Shown one piece after another: positions 1 to 6,076 of a stretch of DNA of 6,302 nucleotides. Each line of letters begins with the position of its first letter. The first letter of the stretch is position 1. Both the position numbers and the translations under genes were made by a program. The notes under the pieces are model-generated. The model saw only the letters and a list, made by a program, of their open reading frames with translations. It made no database searches and was not told where the DNA came from. The DNA is from Synergistaceae bacterium (GTDB lineage Bacteria > Synergistota > Synergistia > Synergistales > Aminobacteriaceae). The DNA is taken from assembly GCA_017427625.1 (NCBI GenBank), contig JAFRSL010000020.1, positions 1 through 6,302 of the forward strand, written 5' to 3'.

Positions 1-206
1 CCGTCAGTTCCCGAGACGAGTACGGGCTTCCTCATTCCTTCAGGGAGCGCGAACATTCCCCCAAATCCGCCCAAGCCTCCAAGAACTCCGGGCGTGATTG
101 TCCTTGCCACGTGTTCACGCATTAGCCTCACAGCGTCGTAACCCGCCTGAACGTCAACACCAGATGCCTTGTAGCTCTCACTTACTGTATTTTGCTCTGA
201 TTTCAT
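1..206 (-). CDS. purM: Phosphoribosylformylglycinamidine cyclo-ligase (AIR synthetase), 5' part only
   Basis: PurM closes the imidazole ring of FGAM using ATP to give AIR, step 5 of de novo purine synthesis in the cytoplasm. Only the first 68 codons are visible; the gene runs off the left edge. The N-terminus has the family features [16 protein letters not shown], then [18 protein letters not shown], and ends in VLVSGTDG, just before the expected VGTK of the nucleotide-binding loop. I chose the ATG at 206-204 because no later ATG, GTG or TTG precedes the conserved SYKASGVD block; a TTG five codons upstream is less likely. This start lies inside purE, giving a 29-nt overlap, and its AAGGA sits only 2 nt from the ATG, so translation probably depends on coupling to purE. 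PurM makes the AIR that PurE then carboxylates, so the two genes form a functional pair. Identity is secure; the exact start is less so. Confidence 0.94.
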   Translation of the reverse strand, partial: MKSEQNTVSESYKASGVDVQAGYDAVRLMREHVARTITPGVLGGLGGFGGMFALPEGMRKPVLVSGTD

Positions 207-672
207 TATCCTTTTGTTCAACCCTTTCTGACATTTTCGCGGCCTCATCGTCAAGCCTTGCCGAAAGTTCGTCGTCGTCAACCGAAAGTATTCTCGCCGC
301 AAGCCACGCAGAATTTGCCCCTCCGTCAATCGCAACGCAGGCAACAGGAACTCCCGGAGGCATCTGTGCTGTCGAGAGTAGAGCGTCCATTCCGCCCAAG
401 TCGCTGGATTTTACGGGTACTCCGATAACTGGCAGCCTTGTGTGTGCCGACAATACCCCTGCGAGTGCCGCTGACTTCCCCGCGATTGCTATGATTACCC
501 CAAAGCCTGAACTTCTCGCACTCATCGCAAAGTCGCGGGCTTTCTCAGGAGTTCTGTGTGCTGAAATCACTCGGACTTCGCGCGGAATGCTGAGACGGTC
601 AAGAACGTCAAGGCACTTTTCAGCGATTGGCAAGTCTGAATCTGAACCGAGAATTACTGCGACTTTCTTCAT
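178..672 (-). CDS. purE: PurE, AIR carboxylase / N5-CAIR mutase, with class II-like active-site loop
   Basis: PurE produces CAIR in purine synthesis, either by rearranging N5-CAIR made by PurK (class I) or by carboxylating AIR directly with CO2 (class II). The 164-residue protein has the nucleotide-binding GSDSD at 9-13 and the catalytic-histidine motif SAHRTP at 37-42, both standard. The next active-site loop is unusual: it reads [11 protein letters not shown] (62-72) where class I enzymes have AGAGGAAHLPG. The class I histidine is therefore alanine (A69), and K66-S67 matches the AGRSN type of loop in class II enzymes such as human PAICS. The following segment, [16 protein letters not shown] to [12 protein letters not shown], looks class I. 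A charged C-terminal tail of about 30 residues follows position 130. The start overlaps the csrA stop as ATGA (672-669), with only a weak ribosome binding site, indicating coupled translation. PurK cannot be checked here. Identity is certain; class is inferred. Confidence 0.96.
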   Translation of the reverse strand: MKKVAVILGSDSDLPIAEKCLDVLDRLSIPREVRVISAHRTPEKARDFAMSARSSGFGVIIAIAGKSAALAGVLSAHTRLPVIGVPVKSSDLGGMDALLSTAQMPPGVPVACVAIDGGANSAWLAARILSVDDDELSARLDDEAAKMSERVEQKDNEIRAKYSK

Positions 673-950
673 GACTGGCTGCTCACTTTCACGGTTGGGA
701 TCTTGCTGAGTTTCGAGAATGCCGAAAGCGGAAGTTTAGGCGTTCCCTTTAGCTCTGCTGACATTGGGGCTTCTGAGGCTGTCATGTTCTCCTTCACGAT
801 GATGTCCCAGAGTTCCTTCCTCCAAATCTGAGTTGACTGTGGGGCTGATATACCGAGCCTCACGACATCACCCCTAACATCAATCACCATAATCTCAATG
901 TCAGTTCCGATTTGAATGCTCTCATTGACTCTTCTGCTAAGGACTAACAT
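669..950 (-). CDS. csrA: Carbon storage regulator CsrA, with C-terminal extension
   Basis: CsrA is a small dimeric RNA-binding protein that blocks or alters translation by binding GGA motifs in mRNA leaders; in flagellated Gram-positives and related phyla it represses flagellin (hag) mRNA and is held in check by FliW. The sequence opens with MLVLSRR; the RNA-contacting residues L4, R6, R7 and R44 (in IWRKEL) are present, as is the core GDVVRLGISAP. At 93 residues it is longer than the usual 60-75: residues about 60-93 form a Ser/Lys/Pro-rich extension without recognisable motifs. FliW-binding CsrA proteins tend to have such longer C-termini. The ATG overlaps the fliW stop by one base (TAATG), and a GGAGG lies 9 nt upstream inside the fliW coding end, within a small hairpin that could be its own target. 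The 3' end overlaps purE by four bases. Identity is secure. Confidence 0.97.
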   Translation of the reverse strand: MLVLSRRVNESIQIGTDIEIMVIDVRGDVVRLGISAPQSTQIWRKELWDIIVKENMTASEAPMSAELKGTPKLPLSAFSKLSKIPTVKVSSQS

Positions 951-1423
951 TATTCATCGCCTCCGATCTCTGCTGAAGCTTTCATCTTCTCGCGTACATC
1001 TTCGGGGAAGACGACGTGCCTTATCGGGTAATCCTCATTGAGCGCGATCACTTGGACGGCTTTGTGAGTCTTGAGGTTTACGAGTATGGGTGCGCGGAGG
1101 TTAGCGGTCATATTCCATGGGGCAGCCGGAGGAATTGAGACGACGATAAGCAATGCGAGGTCAGCAGGATTTACGCTGCCTATGAGTTTGAGTTCGTCCT
1201 CTGGTATTCTTGCGTTGTAATCTGGCTGAACTGCGTCGGGTGAAGTTACGGGCAAAGCAAGATCGGGGTCATCGAGGGACTGAAGCCATTTAACCGCACT
1301 GTCTCCGTCTCCTACGAGTATCCAGTTGAATTTTGTCTCGAAGGCTGGTATTCCGCGCGGGAAGAAAAGGACTTCCTCCTGTGAATACGAGATTTCTCCG
1401 AAACGTTCGGTGTCGAATTTCAT
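950..1423 (-). CDS. fliW: Flagellar assembly factor FliW
   Basis: FliW is a cytoplasmic partner-switching protein: it binds flagellin, and when flagellin is exported it is freed to bind CsrA and relieve repression of flagellin translation. The 157-residue protein is close to the usual length and carries the family blocks in order: RFGEISYSQEEVLFFPRGIP (7-26), WLQSLDDPDLALPV (46-59), the DLALLIVVSIP strand (88-98), MTANLRAPILVN (104-115) and YPIRH (132-136). It is the first gene of the minus-strand operon and its stop TAA shares a base with the csrA ATG. The ATG has AAAGG 12 nt upstream, a loose ribosome binding site, and a promoter candidate lies 39 nt or more upstream. No other flagellar gene is in the window, so flagellin and its hag leader must be elsewhere. 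Confidence 0.97.
   Translation of the reverse strand: MKFDTERFGEISYSQEEVLFFPRGIPAFETKFNWILVGDGDSAVKWLQSLDDPDLALPVTSPDAVQPDYNARIPEDELKLIGSVNPADLALLIVVSIPPAAPWNMTANLRAPILVNLKTHKAVQVIALNEDYPIRHVVFPEDVREKMKASAEIGGDE
956..967 (-). promoter_or_regulatory. csrA ribosome binding site inside a GGA-bearing hairpin (possible CsrA autoregulation site)
   Basis: Read on the minus strand, ATCG (967-964) pairs with CGAT (959-956) around a GAGG loop, so the Shine-Dalgarno GGAGG (964-960), 9 nt from the csrA ATG, is presented at the tip of a hairpin. GGA in a hairpin loop over a ribosome binding site is the classic CsrA target, so negative autoregulation is plausible. The stem is only 4 bp and no second GGA hairpin was identified, so this is an inference. 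Confidence 0.4.
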
Positions 1424-1461
1424 TGTTATCTACTGCCTTTCGGTGATAAATTTTCCGCATA

Positions 1462-1490
1462 ATGATAGCATGTTGCCTTTCTTGTAGCAT
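1462..1490 (-). promoter_or_regulatory. Promoter for fliW-csrA-purE-purM (extended -10)
   Basis: On the minus strand TGCTATCAT (1470-1462) is an extended -10 (TGN plus 5 of 6 matches to TATAAT). A weak -35, ATGCTA, lies at 1490-1485 with a 17-bp spacer. Transcription would begin near 1455 and give a leader of about 32 nt ahead of the fliW ATG. The -35 directly abuts, sharing position 1490 with, the -35 of the oppositely directed promoter. Confidence 0.55.
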
Positions 1491-1514
1491 TGCTAAGTTT
1501 CGGAATTATTGCTA
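1466..1514. repeat. Four TGCTA half-sites in a mirror arrangement between divergent promoters
   Basis: TAGCA occurs at 1466-1470 and 1485-1489, and its complement TGCTA at 1491-1495 and 1510-1514. All four are symmetric about base 1490, with a 19-bp step on each side. The outer copies carry the TGC of each extended -10; the inner copies form the -35 region of each promoter. The inner pair alone is a perfect 11-bp palindrome with a single central T. This could be an operator, or the symmetry could come from the two promoters alone. Confidence 0.6.
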
Positions 1515-1518
1515 AACT
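1490..1518 (+). promoter_or_regulatory. Promoter for the TPR gene (near-leaderless)
   Basis: TTGCTA (1490-1495, 4 of 6 to TTGACA) and TAAACT (1513-1518, 4 of 6 to TATAAT, preceded by TGC as an extended -10) are 17 bp apart. The expected start of transcription is near 1525, only about 5 nt from the ATG at 1530. No Shine-Dalgarno sequence precedes that ATG, which fits a leaderless or nearly leaderless message. Confidence 0.45.
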
Positions 1519-1529
1519 GACACACCATT

Positions 1530-2948
1530 ATGGAGCAGGAAATATTTGACTGGTTAAATTCACAAACGAAATCTCAGGGTACAGGATTGCTTGTTGCCCC
1601 GCTGAGTCCTGAAGTGCAGGAGGATATTCCGGCTCCTCAAGAGAGTATCCCCCCTGAAGATCCGCAGGACATGGCCGAAGATTCTCCTTCAGATTATGAG
1701 GAGGGTAATGTTGTGTTGGCTGATGACTCTCAGGAAGTTCTTGATGTTCCCGATGACTCACAGCCGGAAGATGAGCAAGATGTCCCTGTTGAATCGGACG
1801 ATGAGCATGACGAGCAGGATATTCCTGTTGACCTCCAAATCTCGGACATTCAGCAGCCAGACAACGTAGAGGACATACTCGAAATTCCTCAGCAAGACGA
1901 AACACAGGAAGTCAATGACGAAATAACACAAGACCTTCCCCCTGAAGCATGGTCATACGGTGATGAGGACGAATACCCAACCTTCATACCAGAGACAGAC
2001 AATCCCGAAGACTTCATTCCAGATTCAGAAGCCGACGACGATCCCGCCCAGCAAGATCACGAGTGGCAGGAACGCGCTACAGGTTTCACCCTGAGCCTTG
2101 ACGAGCCGCCGCCGGAACTCTGGACGCACATCAATGATGATGACCCAGAGCCAGATTACGAGCCTACGGAGAGTCTTCAGGGAGCAGCATACGTTCAGAT
2201 TCATGGCCGGAATTTTACGGAGCGTCTTCATCACACTCTGAAGCACAGGAAGGAACGTGCAGAGGAACGCGCGCAGGCCGAGCATGAGCAGGACAATTCT
2301 CACCCTTACATTCAGAAAGCTGTGATATTAGCGTCTACACTTTTGATGGCACTGGGGTTCGCATTTCTTGCGCTGTGGTTCATTGGACGCGAGACACCCG
2401 AAGGAATGAAATCACGCGCACAATCTCTCGAAGATGCCGGGAAGTTTGAGGAAGCATCGGAAGTCTACAGGCGCGCTCATCGTCGTTACCCAAATGTTGC
2501 AGAATTTTTGGAGGGACTTTCGGAGACCTCAGAGAAGGCCGGACGCCCTCAGACTGCAAAGACAGCTCACGACGAATACATCAAGATGACATCGCCCGAT
2601 ACTCCGCCGAAAATTGAGCCGGAAGTCATCGTTGAACCAAAGCCTGAACCTCCAAAGCCCGCGCCAGTGAGCCTGATTCTCAACGAGAAGCCTCTGACGT
2701 TTCAGGATTACTTGGACGAGGCAAATCACGCCTACAATATCGGAATGTACAACAGGGCAGTGATAAACTTTTTCCGTGCGCATGAGATCAATCCTAGTGA
2801 TTTCCGGCCATACATAGGGCTTGCGGCAAGCTACAGAATGAAGGGAATGTATTTCGACAGCAAGAGAATACTCGACGAGGCAAGGCGAAAATTCGGAAGG
2901 AGTCCCGCGCTTGATATGGAGACATATTTTCTGCGGGAGGCCAAATAG
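1530..2948 (+). CDS. Membrane-anchored TPR protein with long acidic N-terminal region
   Basis: I do not recognise a named family. The 472-residue protein has four parts. Residues 1-215 are a low-complexity, Asp/Glu/Pro/Gln-rich region, probably disordered, with loose repeats such as EQDVPVESDDEHDEQDIPVD. Residues 225-262 are a basic, helical stretch (TERLHHTLKHRKERAEERAQ). A single membrane helix lies at about 263-286 (AVILASTLLMALGFAFLALWF). The C-terminal part has one TPR-like helix pair at about 293-325, a proline-rich linker (363-380), and two better TPR units at about 391-457. There is no signal peptide. The basic flank before the helix suggests the acidic half is cytoplasmic and the TPR half outside the cytoplasmic membrane. 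The ATG at 1530 has no ribosome binding site; the next in-frame ATG is at codon 48. It is transcribed away from fliW and lies 18 nt before the LUD gene. A scaffold or envelope-assembly role is a guess. Confidence 0.88.
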   Translation: MEQEIFDWLNSQTKSQGTGLLVAPLSPEVQEDIPAPQESIPPEDPQDMAEDSPSDYEEGNVVLADDSQEVLDVPDDSQPEDEQDVPVESDDEHDEQDIPVDLQISDIQQPDNVEDILEIPQQDETQEVNDEITQDLPPEAWSYGDEDEYPTFIPETDNPEDFIPDSEADDDPAQQDHEWQERATGFTLSLDEPPPELWTHINDDDPEPDYEPTESLQGAAYVQIHGRNFTERLHHTLKHRKERAEERAQAEHEQDNSHPYIQKAVILASTLLMALGFAFLALWFIGRETPEGMKSRAQSLEDAGKFEEASEVYRRAHRRYPNVAEFLEGLSETSEKAGRPQTAKTAHDEYIKMTSPDTPPKIEPEVIVEPKPEPPKPAPVSLILNEKPLTFQDYLDEANHAYNIGMYNRAVINFFRAHEINPSDFRPYIGLAASYRMKGMYFDSKRILDEARRKFGRSPALDMETYFLREAK

Positions 2949-2951
2949 AAC

Positions 2952-2957
2952 AGGAGG
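2952..2957 (+). promoter_or_regulatory. Strong ribosome binding site of the LUD gene
   Basis: AGGAGG lies 9 nt before the ATG at 2967, in the 18-nt gap after the TPR gene. It is the best Shine-Dalgarno match in the window and fixes the LUD start. It implies a higher translation rate than for the TPR gene upstream, which has no ribosome binding site. Confidence 0.85.
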
Positions 2958-2966
2958 GTAAAACTT

Positions 2967-3614
2967 ATGGTACACGAAAACGTTATACAAGCGAATGAAA
3001 TCGTCGGCAACGACATCGTAAAGGCATTGAAGCGGAGGGGCTTCGGTGCTGAATACGTCGCAACAAGTGAGCAGGCACTTGCAAGGGTCATGGAGATCAT
3101 TCCGGCCGATGCTACAGTAGGAATCCCCGGCACAATCACGGTCAGGGACATCGGGGCATTGGACGCTCTGAAAGCTCGCGGCAATACAGTCTTTCAGCAT
3201 TGGGGTAAAATGTCGAACGAGGAAAGACGCGCTGCGAGGTTCAAGGAGAACACGGCTGACGTATTCCTCACGAGTGCGAACGCTGTTACTCGGGACGGAA
3301 GGATCATTAACATCGACGGAACAGGCAACAGAGTCGCTGGAATGGCTTGGGGTAACGGCCTCGTTCTCTTCGTCATCGGAATCAATAAACTTGCCTTTGA
3401 CCTTGAGGACGGCATCAAACGTGCAAAGTCAGCCACAATTCCCAACGCAATCCGCCAGAATGTCGATACAGCGTGCGTGAAGGCAGGGCATTGCGTGAAC
3501 TGTTCGGCAGCCGGAGATGACGACTCAATGTGCAGGGCGATACTCATTCTTGAGGAAGCCGTCAAGGGAAGGAAGTACCACGTAATCATAGTCGGTGAAG
3601 ACTTAGGATACTAG
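2967..3614 (+). CDS. LUD-domain (LutC/YkgG-type) protein with C-terminal cysteine cluster
   Basis: The protein belongs to the LUD family, whose best known members, LutB and LutC, serve L-lactate oxidation to pyruvate; many stand-alone members have no known role. The 215 residues include the family's nucleotide-like fold signatures VGIPGTITVRDIG (51-63), DVFLTSANAVTRDGRIINID (98-117) and GNRVAGMAWG (120-129), and end in HVIIVGEDLGY. Four cysteines near the C-terminus, C170, C176, C179 and C189 (pattern C-x5-C-x2-C-x9-C), could bind an Fe-S cluster or zinc. LutA and LutB partners are absent here, so lactate utilisation is not supported by context. It is probably co-transcribed with the TPR gene, 18 nt upstream, and is followed by a hairpin terminator candidate. 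Family placement is firm; function is open. Confidence 0.9.
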   Translation: MVHENVIQANEIVGNDIVKALKRRGFGAEYVATSEQALARVMEIIPADATVGIPGTITVRDIGALDALKARGNTVFQHWGKMSNEERRAARFKENTADVFLTSANAVTRDGRIINIDGTGNRVAGMAWGNGLVLFVIGINKLAFDLEDGIKRAKSATIPNAIRQNVDTACVKAGHCVNCSAAGDDDSMCRAILILEEAVKGRKYHVIIVGEDLGY

Positions 3615-3624
3615 CCGTCAAAAA

Positions 3625-3657
3625 CCCTCCTGACACAAATCGGGAGGGATTATTATT
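3625..3657 (+). terminator. Rho-independent terminator candidate after the LUD gene
   Basis: CCCTCC (3625-3630) pairs with GGAGGG (3643-3648), extendable by one T-G wobble, around a loop of about 10 nt, and is followed by the T-rich ATTATTATTT. It starts 11 nt after the LUD stop. The T tract is broken by A residues, so termination may be partial. The downstream gene starts at 3674, and I see no convincing promoter between, so some read-through seems likely. Confidence 0.6.
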
Positions 3658-3673
3658 TGGAGTTGATATAAGA

Positions 3674-4660
3674 ATGGAGAACAGGGACAAGATAGTAGTA
3701 TTACTAGCGGGAGGAAGGATAGTCCAGCGTCAGGACGGCGCAGAACTTACGGACGAGGAATTATACGCGCTTCTTCCCGATGATTTGAGGACGCACGTTG
3801 TGTTTCAGAAATGGAGCTTCCAGCCCGTGAGCAATTACACGCTAAGAATGTGCGGCGAGTTGATTGGCATGGTAACGAGTTACGTTCACGATGAGGGAGC
3901 GAGGGGAGTCGTTGTAACCTGCGGAATATCACTGCTTGCGGAGCTTTCATATTTTGCCGACCTTGTGTGGAATCTCAACCCTCCGTTAATCTTCACGGGT
4001 TCGATCTTCAACGCCGGAACTTCAGGGAGTGAGACAGGTACGAGGCTTCGGCAGTCGGTGAAAGCTGCATTGTCAGGCTCATGCACAGGCAAGGGCGCGT
4101 TAATCTGCATTCAGGACGCAATATACGCACCTGCTGACGTTCTTAGAATCTCGAACTTCAACCGTTCGGGGCTTCTTGCGTTCCCGGAGTCTCCGCTTGG
4201 AGTGTTCAGCCAGCCTTCGGGGAACTATATATCGCTGAGATACCCTCGACATCGTTACGTTCAGAGCACAGTGAAGCCTCTTGCGCGAAACATTCCAGTG
4301 ATTACAGCGTCATTAGGTGATGGCGATGTACTTCTGAGGGCGCTGCTGGATAAGAGGTTCGAGGAACTTGACGGCCTCATTATCTCTGGATTGGGCGACG
4401 GCGATGTACCAAGCTCGTGGGTTCCAATGCTGCGAAAACTCATGAAGTCGGACATTCCTATAGTTCTGACATCACGATACCCTGACGGAATAGTTCAGGC
4501 GACGGAGAACTACGAGGGGAGTGCGTCCCAGCTTCTCGAAATGGGACTGCTGAACGGCGGAATGCTCTCACCCTATCAGGCGCGGATAAAGCTCGCTGTC
4601 GGAATGTCGGCAGGGCTTGAGGGCAATGCGCTTGCGGAATACATAGCGGGGATTCATTAA
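3674..4660 (+). CDS. Asparaginase-fold protein lacking catalytic residues
   Basis: The 328-residue length, block order and C-terminal half match type I/II L-asparaginases: a first strand with a GG loop (VVLLAGGRIV, 8-17), the second conserved loop (VVVTCGISLLAELSYFADL, 79-97), LIFTGSIF (105-112), the inter-domain VITASLGDGDVLLRALL (209-225), the C-domain GLIISGLGDGDVPSS (234-248) and IPIVLTSRYPDG (261-272). The residues that do the chemistry are replaced: TGGTI is AGGRI (nucleophile Thr to R15), HGTDT is CGISL (Thr to I85, Asp to S86), and the Lys of the V-T-K-T motif aligns with R158. Hydrolysis of asparagine is therefore unlikely; a ligand-binding or structural role is possible. The likely ribosome binding site is GGAG, 11 nt upstream. 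Only one base separates its stop from the der ATG, so the two are surely co-transcribed. Other databases would probably call it asparaginase. Confidence 0.88.
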   Translation: MENRDKIVVLLAGGRIVQRQDGAELTDEELYALLPDDLRTHVVFQKWSFQPVSNYTLRMCGELIGMVTSYVHDEGARGVVVTCGISLLAELSYFADLVWNLNPPLIFTGSIFNAGTSGSETGTRLRQSVKAALSGSCTGKGALICIQDAIYAPADVLRISNFNRSGLLAFPESPLGVFSQPSGNYISLRYPRHRYVQSTVKPLARNIPVITASLGDGDVLLRALLDKRFEELDGLIISGLGDGDVPSSWVPMLRKLMKSDIPIVLTSRYPDGIVQATENYEGSASQLLEMGLLNGGMLSPYQARIKLAVGMSAGLEGNALAEYIAGIH

Positions 4661-4661
4661 C

Positions 4662-5981
4662 ATGGCCGGAATTGTAGCGATAATAGGCCGTCCGAACGCA
4701 GGAAAGTCCTCGCTCTTCAACCGTCTCACCGGCACGAAGGACGCGATCGTTGACGACATGCCCGGTGTAACACGCGACAGATTATACGGGGAATGCGAGT
4801 ACGATGGGCGGAACTTCTATGTTGTGGACACTGGGGGAATATTCGGCGAGGATACTGACTTCAGCGCGGGGATAAGGAATCATGTTGAGGCAGCTGTGAG
4901 GGAATGCGACGCTGTAATATTTCTTGTCGACGGAAAAGCGGGCATAACAGGCTCGGACGAGGAGATTGCCGACTTCATTCGTCGTGCAGGCAACAAACCA
5001 GTTATAGTGGCCGTGAACAAACTCGATGACCCAAAGCATGATGACACCGCTAACGATGCTTACGCTTTGGGATTTGAGCGTGTAGTCCCTGTAAGCGCGA
5101 TGCACAAGCGGGGAATATATGAGCTTCTTGACGCTGTCGTTGACGTTCTTCCAGTCGATGATGGTTATGAGGAAGAAGATGACGATGAAATTAGGCTTGT
5201 GATTGCTGGTAAGCCTAACGTTGGAAAATCCTCTCTCCTCAACAAAATCACGAACTCTGAACGCTCATTAGTAAGCCCGATTGCGGGGACTACGAGAGAC
5301 CCTGTAGACACGCGCACAGAAATTGACGGTCAGAAATTCAGGATAGTTGACACGGCGGGACTGAGACGGAGGGCGAAATTCGACGGGGATTTGGAGTATT
5401 ACTCATTCGTGAGAACACTCTCGGCGGTTGACAGGTCAGACGTGGCATTGCTGTTGATGGACGCTCAGGACGTTTGCACGGAACAAGACAAGAGGATTGC
5501 GGGCCATGTCGTCAAGAAGGGAAAGGGAATAATTCTCGTCGTCAACAAATGGGACTTGATTGGCGGCGACAAAAAGGCCGACGAAATAATGAGGAAGATA
5601 CGAGATGAGATGCCGTTCGTGAGCTACGCGCCTGTTGTGTTTTCGTCGGCACTAAGCGGTCGTGGCGTGGCAAAAATCCTACAGTCAGCAATAGAAATCA
5701 GCGAGAACCGAAAGAAGCATATTCCTACGAACCTCCTCAACAGATTGATGAGAGATGTCCTAGCGTTTGACAGATTGCCGTCAGACAGGAAGGGACGATC
5801 GTTGAAGGTTTATTACTGTTCGCAGGCAGAGGGAGAGCCGCCGACGTTTATATTCTTCGTGAATAACCCTGAGCTTGTGAACACAGGGTTTGAGAATCAC
5901 GTGAAGAATAAGATTCGAGAGCTTGAGGATTTTACGGGGACACCGATTCGGACTTTCTGGCGCGGAAAGGAAAAGGAGTGA
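4662..5981 (+). CDS. der: Ribosome-associated GTPase Der (EngA)
   Basis: Der is an essential double GTPase that helps assemble the 50S subunit. All parts are present in 439 residues, a normal length. The first G domain has GRPNAGKS (9-16), VTRDR (36-40), DTGG (56-59) and NKLD (119-122). An acidic linker, EEEDDDE, spans about 170-176. The second G domain has GKPNVGKS (183-190), GTTRDP (209-214), DTAGL (230-234) and NKWD (295-298). A KH-like RNA-binding domain fills about 350-439, including the typical NNPELV and GTPIR motifs, and ends in a basic GKEKE. The ATG is one base after the stop of the asparaginase-like gene, with GGGGA 9 nt upstream inside that gene, so translation is probably coupled. 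No terminator is obvious after the stop. The reading frame is intact with all key residues. Confidence 0.99.
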   Translation: MAGIVAIIGRPNAGKSSLFNRLTGTKDAIVDDMPGVTRDRLYGECEYDGRNFYVVDTGGIFGEDTDFSAGIRNHVEAAVRECDAVIFLVDGKAGITGSDEEIADFIRRAGNKPVIVAVNKLDDPKHDDTANDAYALGFERVVPVSAMHKRGIYELLDAVVDVLPVDDGYEEEDDDEIRLVIAGKPNVGKSSLLNKITNSERSLVSPIAGTTRDPVDTRTEIDGQKFRIVDTAGLRRRAKFDGDLEYYSFVRTLSAVDRSDVALLLMDAQDVCTEQDKRIAGHVVKKGKGIILVVNKWDLIGGDKKADEIMRKIRDEMPFVSYAPVVFSSALSGRGVAKILQSAIEISENRKKHIPTNLLNRLMRDVLAFDRLPSDRKGRSLKVYYCSQAEGEPPTFIFFVNNPELVNTGFENHVKNKIRELEDFTGTPIRTFWRGKEKE

Positions 5982-6025
5982 GGTTTTAACATAACGCGCA
6001 AGAAGTCTCCCGCCTCTATCGTTTG

Positions 6026-6034
6026 TGGTAAAAT
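6026..6034 (+). promoter_or_regulatory. Extended -10 promoter candidate upstream of the element remnant
   Basis: TGGTAAAAT combines TGN with TAAAAT (5 of 6 to TATAAT); transcription would start near 6041. No good -35 is seen at the right distance. It could drive the structured RNA that follows, or it could be the native promoter of the next chromosomal gene beyond the window. Confidence 0.4.
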
Positions 6035-6076
6035 ATTCTAAAAATAAAAGTGAGCAACTACACTCTGAATAATGTA

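Noticed and set aside
98..709. 203-codon open frame on the plus strand
   Set aside because: It is antisense to purE and purM, rich in Ser/Ala low complexity, and matches no family; purE on the other strand is certain.
1528..1905. 125-codon minus-strand frame opposite the acidic region of the TPR gene
   Set aside because: Its His/Pro/Gln-rich sequence is the antisense image of the Asp/Glu-rich codons; no ribosome binding site or motif.
2529..3200. 223-codon open frame on the minus strand
   Set aside because: It runs antisense across the end of the TPR gene and the start of the LUD gene, both well supported, and has no recognisable domain.
2967..3614. Lactate utilisation gene lutC
   Set aside because: Family is right but the lutA and lutB partners are absent, so I did not assign the symbol.
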